Positions 22,030 through 34,215 of a stretch of 64,000 nt of DNA are shown here, one piece after another (position 1 is the first letter of the stretch; each line of letters begins with the position of its first letter). The stretch is taken from positions 27,838,789 through 27,902,788 of the forward strand of contig NC_066837.1 of NCBI RefSeq assembly GCF_001640805.2, read 5' to 3'. The position numbers and the translations under genes were made by a program. The stretch comes from Lates calcarifer. Lineage: Eukaryota > Chordata > Actinopteri > Centropomidae. Under the pieces are notes generated by a model. It saw only the letters and a program-made list of their open reading frames with translations, did not search any database and was not told the origin of the DNA.

Positions 22030-22400
22030 TTACAGTAAAGTCAATCGATAATGACAGGTTTTGGAGGAAAGCAAATGACTTTTAATGGATTTTAAAAGGT
22101 GGCATAAATAATGCACAGGCTTAGGTGTATAATTAGGGCTGACTGCCAGCTGCTGTTTAACCAAATGTATGTAAAGAGAGACAGTTCCTTCCCCTCCCTT
22201 TTTCCAACACATAAAAAAGAGGCAGACCGCAGTATTAAGGTCGACCTCTCTTACGCAGCACTGTGGCCGACAAAAGCCAAACTGTCACTGCAAATTAATG
22301 GCATCCAAAACCCAGGGCTTCCATTTCAGTGCTTCCTCTCTGGACACTGCACGCAGGCCGGGGCGCTGTCTCCATTACTGTGCCACAGAGGTTTGATGCA
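22030..22400. promoter_or_regulatory. Candidate conserved non-coding element
   Basis: Unique, complex sequence with AATAATGC, TAATTAGGGC and AATTAATGG cores and a perfect 'aggtcgacct' palindrome near 22239. No repeat or credible ORF (the 99-codon ORF 22111-22410 lacks family features). The enhancer call is inference. Confidence 0.2.
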
Positions 22401-25400
22401 GTGGGTCTAGCTGGGCTTATGTCAGGTCGTACACCCCAGCAGACAATACTTAACATTCACTCAAATCTGTCTCTGAACCTAACGTTAGCGTGTGCAAATG
22501 CAGATGCAGATACTACTCCCACACAAGTGTCTAGACAGCTTTATTTGAAGTGGGACAATTGATGAGAGATATGACAAGAGGATCAAAAGGAGTGGCAATA
22601 TAGCACACATAAACATCTGTTTATTTTAGACCTTTCTCTTAACTTAGAAATGGATGAAGATGGATTTCATTCATGTCTTCCTCATGGTGACTCATTGTTT
22701 TCTCCTAGCTTCATTCCCTCTGTATCGGCTGTGCTCATGAAGTGTATCACTTGTTCTATCAGTTAAAGCAAAGCATTTTCCCTTGTTCTTGCTCTCTTTT
22801 TTTCATCTCCATTGATGCCGAGGGAGCTGTGAGGCATGGGATTCAACTCTCAGTAAACATAATATCACCTTAAACTATGCCCCTTAACAGGAAGCCATGC
22901 TGCTGTAACTTAGTCGGTGTGCCAAGGATCCCCACATAGGTGACGTGTTGCAGTCAGCTCAGAGCCAGAGGAGGAATGAAGAAGTGAATAAAGATGAATA
23001 CTGCTGACTCTTTGCACATGCTCAGTTCTGAGGCCAGATGTTTTTTTCTTTAAAATTGTGTGTGGGACTTTGGACAATTGGGATTTTACCTTTGGTCTTT
23101 GATACCTAATTAGTCTGGAGTGTCAGACTGTGTTTAGAGTAACAGTAGTGGCCAGTGGTTTTATTGTAATGTTTTTTTCTTATCTTTTAAATGTGCTGTG
23201 TAAATGTTTCACTTATATACAGTTTTTAATATTATTTCTTGGCAAACTCATGTTTACATTTTAATTACACTGTTCCTGAAAAAAAAAAAAACAAATACAA
23301 ACAAAGGTGCACAAATTAGTTGTACAAATTAGTATATTCTTATATGAACAATTTGCCAGTGACAAACAGATAAAGAATTATTATTAACTCTGCAGTTCCC
23401 TTTGACTTCACATAACTCTTCAGCCACTTTTAGCTTTTTGTCTTCATTTTCCAGGCCACTGCTCTTGTTTTGCTCTTGTCCCTATGGAAGTTGCCATTGC
23501 CAGCTAATCGAAAGTTCACCTGGAGAGTTGACACAAAACAAGGTAAACTTGTGAATTTATTGGAACTGTGCTTAATATTGAAATATACATATTGCATGTG
23601 CACTAAGCATATAAAGTAATATCATGCTCCCAAACAAAATTGATAAAAAAAATAAATAATATTATAACCACCAGCTGATAAGAATAGTTAGTCATACAAT
23701 AAACCAGGAACTGATTAAAAGATTTGGCAGCATGTGGTGCTGGGGCACAGTATAGCACATGAGCCAGTGCAAATGACCTGGCTATAGACTGACAGGCAGA
23801 TATTCCTAGTTCTCTGGAGTATTGGGAGTGGCTATCATTTACACACACACCATTTTGTCCTCATTTGACTTTTTGTGATTGTAACTTGATGATTCAAGGG
23901 TGTATGATACCAACCCCCTACCATGCAGGACAAAGAAAAGTAGCAGAAAAACTCTCCCCACATTTGTTACATTTCGCTCTTTTCCTATCTCACACAATTC
24001 CAGACTGACAGTTTTCCTCCTCCTCTATTTTTCCATCTGCTTTCCTGCCCTCCTGCTCTCCCCCCTCATCAATCTTTCCATTACCCTTCTTGTCTCATCC
24101 CCTCACGCTTGGGCCTTGATGTGGTGGTGGTGACAGTGGCAGGGAGAAGGGATATTCAGGGAGGTTTATGTGTGCGCTGACAATGAAGTGTGTGTGTTGT
24201 TTGTGTGTTTCCACCTGTTCTTAATGTCATGGGAAACTCCTCTGGCTTGGTGTAAAAACTGAACAGAGAAGCGACACACCAGTTAACTGCAGCTCCGTAG
24301 TGTTCAGAGTGTTCAGATCTTCCCCTGAGAGGAATGTAGTTTTTGATTTTCATCTTCTGTTTCCTTCAGAGGTGCAGGAAAGGTTGCTTCTGTTCAGTGC
24401 TGGGGTCGGATACCTTTTAATAGAGTTTCGGGGTCAATTATGACAGAAGTAGCCGATTCATCAGCTCCGAGTGGTTGAGGAATCAAGTCCCTGGGGCCAT
24501 GTGCAGTGTAGATCAAATGTAGATCAATGTCTCTTTTGAGTAAATTGACTGGAAGCTATTAGGACACATCACTCTCTTTTAGTGAAGTTGCACCTCTGTT
24601 AAATTACTCATGCGGTTCAGATAGAGACCTTTGACATTATTACAGCTCAAGCATAAGAATGCTAATGCTCACATCAAAAAGCTCAACCAGAAACTTAAAG
24701 GAAGATTTTAAACTCATCCTTAGGATTAGATATATTTTTTTTAACAGAGCAAACATTGTTGTGAGTTTGGATTATCTCAGCTCTCTTTTCCACCTTTAAC
24801 TCTTGTCAGTAATAAACTTCAATCACTTTCCACTACCATTTGCTGTTAGTAAGAGGAGCTAGCCAGTCTAACCTCTGTGACTTCATCTGATCCAACATTC
24901 GGTTCCCTTTAAAGCGAAGATCATCCATTTTCATGGCTCACACGTATCGAGCCACTAACAACAATAAGAAAATCAATTAAATCAATTAAGAATATTCAAA
25001 CAGCAGTTGGCTGATCCAGCCAGGGAGGCTGTAATGAGATGCTGTATGTTTAGATATGGATCTGGCGTTGTCCATGAAATCCACACTGATTAGACCATGA
25101 AATTAAATCATTTAACGATACCACAAGCTCTCTGTGTTTATCTTGATAACAGGTACAAATTGACATTTTAAACCACATCAGCTGTGAAAATCATGGATCA
25201 AGATTGCATCTTGCTCACAGTGGAATTTGTGTCCTCAGAACAGAACACACTCGTATGCTGTTTTTTTTAGAAGATTTGAAGAATATAAAGAAACATGGAG
25301 AAAAAGAAAATAATTTATTAAGACAGCTACTGTAATGCCTTTTATCCCGGAAGTAATAGTTTTGTTTTTACCTCTCCCTCCTAAGCATCAATGTTGGATT

Positions 25401-25459
25401 TATTTCTGCCTCATTTGTCCTTTGTTTCTCTGTGTGTCACCAAGCGTGTGTGTATTGTA
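22401..25459. other. Non-coding DNA, no gene
   Basis: Unique DNA with A and T runs (23280-23291, 23041-23052). Several ORFs of 63-81 codons show nothing recognisable. Confidence 0.5.
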
Positions 25460-25600
25460 CTTCTTGTGATTCTGATGATGCACGATGAGCGATCGCAGCT
25501 TGACACCAATTCTCATGTAAAGGAGGCTGGGCAGGAGGTGTCGGGCAGAAGGCTGACAAGTCTGCAATAAAATGTATGCAAATGAGGCCACAGGTTATTG
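25460..25600. promoter_or_regulatory. Candidate conserved non-coding element
   Basis: Unique sequence including a 'gatgagcgatcgcagctt' segment and 'aatgtatgcaaatgaggc', which contains an octamer-like ATGCAAAT core (POU-factor type). Based on motif and texture only. Confidence 0.2.
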
Positions 25601-25623
25601 CATCTGCCAGTGTGAGTGTGCAG

Positions 25624-25651
25624 GTGTGTGTGTGTGTGTGGGTGGGTGGGT
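25624..25651. repeat. (GT)n/(GGGT)n microsatellite
   Basis: GT units pass into GGTGGGT units, seen directly. They generate Thr-His ORFs on the minus strand. Confidence 0.9.
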
Positions 25652-26109
25652 CATGTTTATGAACCCACTGTGAAAGCACAGCTGTAATGAGAGTTGATCA
25701 AGCGTGGCATACACAGTGTGGCGCCACTGTGTGGTCACTCTGTCTGCCTGTCTAACTTCTCCAGAACCTCCAGACCCACCCTGTCTGTTCCCTCTAACAC
25801 TCACACAAATACACATTCAAACACACAAAATAGTGTAAATGGAGGGACACACTCTGCAGGGGTTGAATCATGCCACATCACACACACATTTTGTGTGTAT
25901 CTATTTGTTCTTTGGCCTTCATGTTGTTACAATCTATAGTTATAATATTTTTTTGCAAGAACTCAGGGAAGAAATCAGTATAGTTTAGCACAGGCAGTTA
26001 GCCTTTACCAGAAAAATAAATGCATCTTCTACTAACAATAAGTGCACCTTCCAGTAATTCTGTAGGAGTGTACCACTGACAGGTGTGCTGAACCTTTGTT
26101 ACCATTGTA

Positions 26110-26283
26110 AGGACAAGGACTACTTGGTTAGCTTAAGGAAAACCTTTGTTGTCATTGTTGTAATAATAAACACATGGTTAAGGTTATGGAACAATGATGG
26201 ACAACACTGACTCTTGGTTTCACACAGGAAACAATCATCACCTGTGTGAAAGTCCTGTGTTTTGTCTACCCTTCCCACCACAA
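26110..26283 (+). repeat. Dispersed repeat D, copy 1
   Basis: Contains 'aaggactacttggttagctt', a second 'atggttaaggttatgg' and 'cctgtgtgaaagtcctgtgt' followed by 'acccttcccaccac'. This order is familiar from a common fish repeat whose hallmark is 'actacttggttaggtttagg'. A second slice is at 46725-46862. Name not known to me. Confidence 0.6.
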
Positions 26284-26929
26284 TATCCTCCCAATATAGA
26301 CCCCTTTGTTGCCTTATATACTGTACGATCTGACTTTCCTTTTTTCCTGTCTTAATTGCTATGGCTTTTAGAGGATGCCTAAAAATAAATAAAAATAACA
26401 GAACTACAATCTACATTATGCGAGCAAGGAAAAATGTGTTCATAGGCTGCAAGGCTATGACATGTTCCAATTAGCAGAGCACCAAGACAAGCAAGAAAGA
26501 ATGCATCTTCCAGCAATGCCACCTCTCAGATGTGCATCAGCTGCTGAGGGGAGACACAGTGCTTTCCCCACAAATACTGTATGCCCAAACACACTTGTGT
26601 CCGCTTTTAAAAGTAGAAAAATATTCTCAATAGTTGAAGCATCATAACAGTTCATCTATATATCCTTATCAGAAAAGCAGAATTCAGCTTTTACTTAAAC
26701 TTTAAAATTTCGCACTTTATTATCTTTGTGATGATTCGCAAAGAAACTTTTGCCAAGTGAAGAAAAGAACTTCTCTGTGCAAAATAATGTTGACACTATT
26801 GCTTTAGCCCAAGAAAGGAAAGAGTGAGAGGGGGGAAATGGAGCATGTAAGGGCAAGGAGATAGATATACTCGACAGAAACCAAGAGAAAAGCCCAGAGA
26901 CAGACAGAAACAGTGAACACACTTATGCT
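26284..26929. other. Non-coding DNA, no gene
   Basis: ORFs on both strands around 26455-26655 overlap each other and have no family pattern. Nothing else is visible. Confidence 0.45.
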
Positions 26930-27165
26930 CACACACACACACACACACACATCCTTGAACACCTATCTTTGTGGGGTCCCATTCATTGTTCCCTAGCCCC
27001 TTACCCTAACCCTAACCATCACAACTGAATGCTTACTGCTAACTCTTACCTTAACCCTAACCTAAGCTTGATTCTAACCAAGTCTTGACTCACAGCCATT
27101 TAGATTTGTGAGGTCCAGCATTTTGGTCCCCACAAATCTGCTTCAGAGGGCATACTAAAAGAATG
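26930..27165. repeat. CA tract plus CCCTAA-rich teleost repeat
   Basis: An AC microsatellite (26930-26950) is followed by 'gtggggtcccattcattgtt', 'ccctagccccttaccctaac', a second cluster of 'cttaaccctaaccta' and 'tttgtgaggtccagcatttt'. I know this combination as an interspersed fish repeat. The telomere-like hexamers are part of it, so it is not a real interstitial telomere. Confidence 0.7.
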
Positions 27166-28859
27166 TGGCTAGCACATATATCGTGCTTCACTCAACCAAT
27201 ATGAGCTGGTTTATGTCTCACTTTTTCTTCCTGCTGATGTAAAGTCCCCTTTCAGGACAAGATCACAGCATGATTGCACTCTCTAACACACTATGTAATT
27301 ATAGTTTAGTAGGATTTTAATGTGACATTGGTCGTCTTGCTAGCTCGCAGATGAGCCCTCTGATCCTCTTCTTAGGTGCATGGATCAGGAAGTGTGAGGG
27401 GGTAAAAAAGGCAGGGATCGTTGCACAGACAGGATTACAGAGGACAAAGTGACTCTTTTTCAACAGAAAAATGAAAAATTACTGGATTCTCTGCTTCCTG
27501 CTTGTGTGCTCTGGAGACTTTGGGGGAGGCTCCTTACCTCCACACATCAGCGTGTCCATTTGTCAATCTAGTTACAGTTTTGTTTTTGTTTTTTGTTTTT
27601 TTTTTTTTACTTTATTACAAATTGGGCTTGATGTATAATATTATGCTTGCAGTAAGTTTTCAATGTTCAGTCATAGTTTTATTTGTTGTTTTTATTTGCA
27701 GAAAAAGATATATTTTTTCAGTTTTATTTTTTGCATGTCACAAGGATGGCATTTTAGAGAAGTGTTTATTTAAGCACTTCAAAGCCCTGAAAGCAGTTCA
27801 ATGATAATGACCTGTAAGGGATAAAAATGCATACAAGGTCTCACTGTGTGTCCATGACAATTAATACAAATTAATACACAAGCAGACTTTCAAGGAATGG
27901 CTTGTTCCATGTTAATAATTGGATGGTGGGTGGTTTTAAATGTAATAAACTTCTCTAACATGATGAAGTATCTGAAAAACCACCAAAACCACCTATTACT
28001 TGTTCTTCAGCTTACAACTGCATCGTATCGCAAAGTCTTCAAAATGTGCAGTTGAAAAGGAACTGTAATTCTTTTTATCAAATTAATTTAGATACTGTTT
28101 ATTTTCATAGCATGAACCAATTATGTAATTATAGCTTAACAGTTCCTTACCCTTTAACAAAGTAGTGTAACACTTCAACTGATCAAATTCCTGTGCATTT
28201 ATAGCCCACTAGTTCATAAATCGAACACAGATATAAAGATTTTTTTTTAAGTCTAAATATTTTTTATTAAAGCCAGAATAAATACTGCATTTGTTAGGGA
28301 CTAGTTGCTGCCATGTGGTTGGTGGCTAGATAATCTATGGATCACAGCAAGATAACAACAATGGTGCTCTATGACACAGGGGAATAATATCAGAATCATA
28401 TTTGGCTACACAGCTAATACTGTTAGTTGGACCAGTTCATCATGAAAAATAGAAATTTGCTAATGTCTTTTAATAAGTGTTCTCATTTTCTTAATGTATT
28501 GTAAGTAAGGGTTAGGGTTAGGTATGTAGTGTGTAAGTTTTTTACTTGTTTTTAAGGGTAAGGGGTCATCTGTAGCTTCTTGCCCAACTCTCTGAGATAG
28601 CAGGAAGATGCATAGTTTGTTTAGGTGTTTTATGAACATGTCCAGACAATACATGTCAGGCCTGATCAATACAATGCTGATTGCAATGTATTCAACATTT
28701 TTTCTATTTTCCTAAAATGTTCAGTTATAGAGCACAAGTTAATACCACTTGAATGAATGGGATATTTGTTAATAGTGTTTAACTATTTGTTTAAATTTAC
28801 TTTTAACAACATTACTATTGTGCATTTGTTGAATGTGTGGGTTTTGAACAGCTGGTCCC
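27166..28859. other. Non-coding DNA, no gene
   Basis: AT-rich with T runs (27595-27609). Another short 'gggttagggttagg' sits at 28508-28521. The 100-codon ORF 27502-27804 is a hydrophobic translation of T-rich DNA. Confidence 0.5.
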
Positions 28860-29060
28860 ACTCTCTTTGATTGTTGGACTGTGACGGCCCTCACTCCTAT
28901 CTATCAGGCAGGTAATTAATTAGGATAGATCGATTTAGAGCCTCTCTGATAATAATCTCTCTTGGACATCTCACTTATTTATCTGAGGAGGAGGGGCACG
29001 CACTCAGAGGGGTATTAACGTCTGGGAAATGTTAATAGTCTCTTGCTTTGACAATGAGAA
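28860..29060. promoter_or_regulatory. Candidate conserved non-coding element
   Basis: Unique sequence with 'aggtaattaattaggat' (homeodomain-type), 'gataataatctc' and 'gatcgattt' cores. It begins a run of similar blocks up to about 30810. Inference only. Confidence 0.2.
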
Positions 29061-29099
29061 ACATTGTTGAAGATGATTATGCAAATACATGCAACTGAA

Positions 29100-29122
29100 C
29101 ACGCGCGCACACACACACACAC
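29100..29122. repeat. (CG/CA)n microsatellite
   Basis: CGCGCG units followed by CA units, seen directly. Confidence 0.9.
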
Positions 29123-29259
29123 CAAAACCCAATCAATCAAGGCACACATCATGCACAGGTAGACCCAGTCCATACCCCATCAAGAAACATCTGCACGCAG
29201 ACACACAAACACACACAGGAACACATACACACTTGTCTTGACTCGGTGCCCGACTGAAA

Positions 29260-29800
29260 AGGCAACTCTCCTTTCATATCCCTCAGGTGCTTTTTCACAG
29301 TAAATACCCAGAACAAAGCACCTTTGCAAGCGAGCCAACCCCAATTACAATCACGAGACACATTTGTCATATAAACTTTGTGCACCATGAAATTTACTGC
29401 TTCAGCAAGAAGCCTCCTTTTTATTAATAGCATGGGACAAATGCAGCAGTCTTGACATATGGTTTGGTATGGAAGGAATTTGCAAAATGTTGAAAGTTCA
29501 GCACTCATATTTTTGAGTCTTTCCAAAACATATGGCCCCTTCTAATAGTCCGAGTGTAATCTAATTTCCTCCTCACCTTGATGTGAACATGCACCTGCAA
29601 GTTGTGCCTTTATCCCACAAAGAGATCATTACGATAGCAGGTGCTTTTATGGCCTGGCAGCAGTGAGTGCTGACAGCTCTTATATAGGTGACATGAGTGG
29701 CAACCAGCCCTCCCCTCTGCCACTGGATTGGATTGGATGAATGCCCTTTGTTTGACAAACTTTGGCACCTAACTCCATGTGCAGTGGCACCGGTGCCATT
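29260..29800. promoter_or_regulatory. Candidate conserved non-coding elements
   Basis: Two neighbouring unique blocks (about 29260-29520 and 29600-29800) without simple repeats. They include 'ccccaattacaatcacg' and 'ggattggattggatgaatgc'. Overlapping ORFs of 64-125 codons on both strands lack family signatures. Confidence 0.2.
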
Positions 29801-30116
29801 TGGCAGGCAAGCACAGAGCTCCACTAGTCTCTCTGAGTCTTTCAGCATCTTTGTTTCTCTTCCCTATCTGTTGCTATTTCTGACTTTCTGAGTTTGGAGG
29901 GGGATTGTGGCGAAGCGGCGACAGTGTGGGAGGAGTGTCATTCAGGTCAAATAGCTCCAGCTATTGGTGTGTAGGAGCGTAAGGCTACTTTCCAAACAGA
30001 GCAGTTTGCTATGTGCCAATTTCTTCCATTCTGCTCCTCACTTCCAGTCGGCAGCTTGTTTGTCCTCTTTGCTTATCATCTCCATAGTGCCACAGCCCTC
30101 AACTGCCAGATCATCT

Positions 30117-30172
30117 GTCAGTCAGCCAGCCAGCCAGTTAGTCAGTTTATGAGTGAGTCAGTCAGTCAAGTC
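30117..30172. repeat. Degenerate CAGT/CAGC tandem
   Basis: Imperfect 4-bp units (cagt, cagc) run for about 55 bp and underlie the Ser/Gln/Pro-rich ORFs here. Confidence 0.8.
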
Positions 30173-30239
30173 AGCTGGTTGTCAGATGTGCTCTCCTAGG
30201 ATGAATGCCAAAGAAGGCCTTTGCCTGTCATGTGTCAGG

Positions 30240-30810
30240 TGCTGTCATCACAAACCGATGCTAATGACTCAGGGATGCGGTGGAAGTGTGTGACATCCAG
30301 GTATCCTCCTGCACTGTCATGTAGCTCCATTTCTGCCATGACAAACGCTGAATGACAGAACATTTTATCTGTTTTTGAGCGTGGCAGCAGAGGGTTTCAC
30401 TACATTTTGGGATGTTAATGAATAGTCAGTAAATGGCCAACATTTTTTTCCGCTGGCTGTCACAATATAAGTCATTATCACAGCGCACAGCAAAACAGCT
30501 GCAGCTTGACATAATGATTTATGAGCCATGACTTTATTGTCAGTTGTAAAGCCTGTGACTTAAACTGTATGTCACTGTTAAACCGTGATTTTTAAAAGAA
30601 GTTCAGAGTGTTCCTGTGTAAACATAGTGAGCAGAGCCAGCAGACTGTCACACGCCATTTATCATGTGTTTAATTGGAATAAAGCAACGGAACTCCTGTT
30701 TGCTAATCAAAGACATGATCTTTGTTGATTATGTTAGCGTATTTTATTGAGATAATTAACCTTGTGTGTAATGCTATTCATATAAACCCCAAGGAATAAA
30801 CAATTAGCTT
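30240..30810. promoter_or_regulatory. Candidate conserved non-coding element cluster
   Basis: Unique, evenly composed DNA with many AT-rich factor-type cores: 'gctaatcaaagacatgat' (HMG/TCF-like), 'gataattaac', 'acaattagctta', and cagctg at 30499. No ORF above threshold lies inside. Conservation is untested. Confidence 0.25.
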
Positions 30811-33800
30811 AATCTCATTTGCCATGGCCGACGTTTCCCTGTTTAGCATCTATGATGTTTTCAGAGCAAAAAGGCTCCAAATAAACCTTCAAATAGCAGC
30901 CACAGTAGAAAACTGGTGCACACACTCACAGTGTTCAATGCCACAAAATCTGTTACGTCTAATCAATAAGCGATCAATGTTATTACATGCGTTCACTAGA
31001 TTGTTAGATTACAGTTACTAAGGGGTCAACAAATACATGAGATCCCTGTGACAGGTAACCACAGACCCAAAGCTGTGGGTCTGAGGCCTGAAGCCATTTA
31101 GCACCCTTTTGTTTGCACATATATGCACTGGCCAGATCACAAATGTGACTGCAGTCAATCTTGGTTTTCCAGGTTACATTCAATCAGGATAATGCTGGTG
31201 GTAGTAATGTGCCTGAACTGCCAAAAATGCCAAAGAATAACAATGAACTTTCGAGGTTTAGTTAAAGTGACAGTTTAGATAGGTAGCTAACAACCATCCA
31301 CAAAAACATGGAAAACCCTCACCCATGTTGTTCACTTCTATCTCACCCACACAGATAATTAAAGGGTTGACCTAATCAGGGATCAGATAATCAGATAATG
31401 CCAAAACAGTGTTGAAATTGGTGAAGCCACTTTCCTGCTACAGTGGGTATCTCCACGACCACATTCTGCCATGATCACAAGTCAGTAAGCAGTCCTTGGA
31501 ACATCATTACTGTTTGCTATAATGATACAGTTGAAATTACACTGAAACTACAATAAAATTGAACTGTGTTAAATTGAATTTTGGTTTCATCTGGCTTTTG
31601 AGATGACAAGTGCAATTGGGGCCATGTGTGTCTTGGTCAGATGGATTAATTTACACCTTTTGAACACTTGGATACAACGTGTCTCAACCGCTGCTTGAGG
31701 TCTTTTGCAATTGGAATTTGACCTGTCTCTAATGCTTCTTGGTTGTATTTACACTTGCTGAGGAATAGCTATCCAGTCTAGCTGATGTGTATGAAGTGGC
31801 TAAGTGTACAGTAAATGTGGTATGGATGTACTGAGCAATCAGTATTGCTAACTGAATTTGTATCAATGACTGCACTGGAGTTCGTCTCAAAGGTGACTAA
31901 AAATGCCATAGCCTGTCATGATGTACAGCATATAAAGACAATAGAAGTCACATTTAAAAAATATATATAATTGGCCTTGAATATGTTGATCCAGAGCTAT
32001 TAACTTTTTGAACAGTGCTCATACATTAAAAGACTGCTGGGATTAAATGGGTTAATAAAGAGAGTCAGAAGCAGTTTTGTAATGTCACAGCATTATAAAT
32101 GCTATTGATAGATACCCACACAGTCCTGAGAGGTAGTCTAATCAGCCTTAATAAATGAAACCACTGTGTGGGTGAACTGTGAGTGTGTAGGGTTTTTTAA
32201 AATGCATAGTCAATGACAAAATGTTCTTGTACTGCACTGAACAAAATTGGTCAAATAAGAAAAGTAAATTGTTTACAAAACTCATTGTTGCTTTGAGGAG
32301 TATTTAGGCCTCAGTGGTAAGGTATACATTTTGAGCTCTCAACACAAATGTAATAAAACTGATAATGTATTCCATTTACATTCAAGTGTTTCAATCCCAT
32401 CTTAGTATTGTGCATACAAACTAACTGCTGTTCCTCTCTTGCTATAACAAGTCATGTCTACTATTTCACCTTTTCAAACATGAGAAAAAAATTACAGCTT
32501 TGTTTCAGGTTGGGCACCATCTATATCAGATTTTTTTTCTTTTTTTTTTCTAAATCATGTAGTTGGCAAGGAAGTAATTTGGTGTAGACAGGATTAATTG
32601 TTGGGTAGTTACTGTCACTGCTTTTCTTTGTTGCTGTTATTGCTGGATAATTGTGCTTCCTACTCACCTAACAAGCTGCTGACTGCTCTCAGGTATGGGG
32701 GTGGCTTGCAATTTCTGTCTCAACCTTAAAATAGGTTGCCACCCACATGTCTGCATGTGAAACTCATAGACTGAAAGCCCAGCATTGATTTTCCAGACAG
32801 GAGGACTGCACTAGGGTCGGCCATGAGCCTATCTACCAGACCATACCTCACTTTTGACTTTTTTGTGCTGTGGATCCATGACCTAGTAATGTGCAATACT
32901 GTCTTCATATCCCTTCTATCCTACACAGTGGGTATCAACACAGAAACCTCTCTAACCTCTTTTAGCCGTTAGCGCTGTTAGCGAGTCCAGGGAACTGTCT
33001 GGTGCGGTTTCCCACTGACTGACTTTATCCCAGCAAATGCTACTTTGCATGCACTGCCCTAGATAGTCGTACATTAATCCACATGACTCCACTGCCCTCC
33101 TCCTGTTAAATGTCCCATACACCTAGAATATACTGAGATCAAATTTTACTAATTTATTTAGAACAAATGGACTTTGAGTGAAAGACCGGTAGATATCTGG
33201 ATCCAGATTAAACAAATGACCATGTCCAGTATATGATGCATAATATCAATATGTTACACTGCATTTGGTTGTATATGTCATAACAAAAGATTAAAAGACT
33301 TTTTATTTAAGTCTTCATCTAATTTCACAGAACAGGCAAAGAAAGGGGTTTAGAGAGGTTGCTGTTGGACAGCCTTACAGATTTTGCCTCTTGTCTCTGT
33401 GGAGAAGAGTTGGAAGAGCTGTCTCTGCCAGAACCAGCTGCTCCAACAACAACATGCAGTGAATTTGTATGTGAGTGTGCCTGGCTAGGTGTTTTCATAT
33501 GCGTGGTTCAGCACATATGCATACATTTGTGTATACGTGAGTTTTTTGTACTCTGGGGGTTTGTGTGAACAAGGTGAACACACATTTTGTTTGCACTAAT
33601 GCCTGTTTATGTGGTTTTATACAGGGGTCTAGAAAATATATTCTGTACACTTACAGGAGAGCTGCAAGTGCTCTGGTCAGGGCTAGCCTGTCTGCCATCA
33701 GAGCTGCTAGCACCCTTGTTACTGTGCCAGATTGTGAATGTTAAAAAAAGACTTTTGGGGTCGATGTCTGTCCATCTTTGATGTTGGAGAGATTTATAAT

Positions 33801-34084
33801 ATTAAGGCTTTTATTGCACTTAATGTAATGAGTTGTCAACCCCTCTCCTCTGCTCCTCCACTCCATGTGTGTGTACATGTAGCCCCTTCACATTCACAAG
33901 CAATGGAGGCCTACTGTTAGTAAAATAGTGCAAAAGGAGGAAAGGAGCAAAACAGTATATACTCTCACGCTGAGCTGAAATGAAATGAGTATTTATAAAC
34001 TAGGTAAATAATATAAATGTAACATTTCATTATTCATTGTGGCCTGGCTGGCCCTTGAAACAATAGTGGGGAAAACATTGATAT
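30811..34084. other. Non-coding DNA, no gene
   Basis: No supported gene. A weak 'aataaaattgaactg' LINE-tail-like segment lies at 31552. T runs at 32530-32550. The 69-codon ORF 33359-33568 follows an acceptor-like tract but starts at a TTG and has no donor or homology I can see. Confidence 0.45.
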
Positions 34085-34215
34085 ATAATGTGCAGATTGC
34101 CATGAAACCTACTGAACACATTCATGCTCCAGATGAAGGACCCTTTCTATTTTGGTGACACAATGAACCTTTTATTTTTGTACCAGCATTAACATGTCAC
34201 ACAAGACATTAAACA
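34085..34215 (+). repeat. Old teleost repeat C, copy 2
   Basis: Contains 'gcagattgccatgaaacct', 'cacattcatgctccagatga' and 'ttttggtgacacaatgaacc' in the order expected for the part of repeat C downstream of the 'ctactggatgga' motif seen in copy 1 (20393-20626). Diverged. Confidence 0.55.

Noticed and set aside
27010..27062. Interstitial telomere / chromosome fusion point
   Set aside because: The CCCTAA units are few, imperfect and embedded in a known type of interspersed repeat.
30117..30172. CRISPR-like or other regularly spaced repeat
   Set aside because: It is a degenerate 4-bp tandem. No spacer structure occurs anywhere in the window, and the DNA is eukaryotic.
33359..33568. Possible exon after 'aatttcacag'
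   Set aside because: The open frame starts at TTG, an upstream in-frame stop is close, no donor is evident, and the peptide is not recognised.
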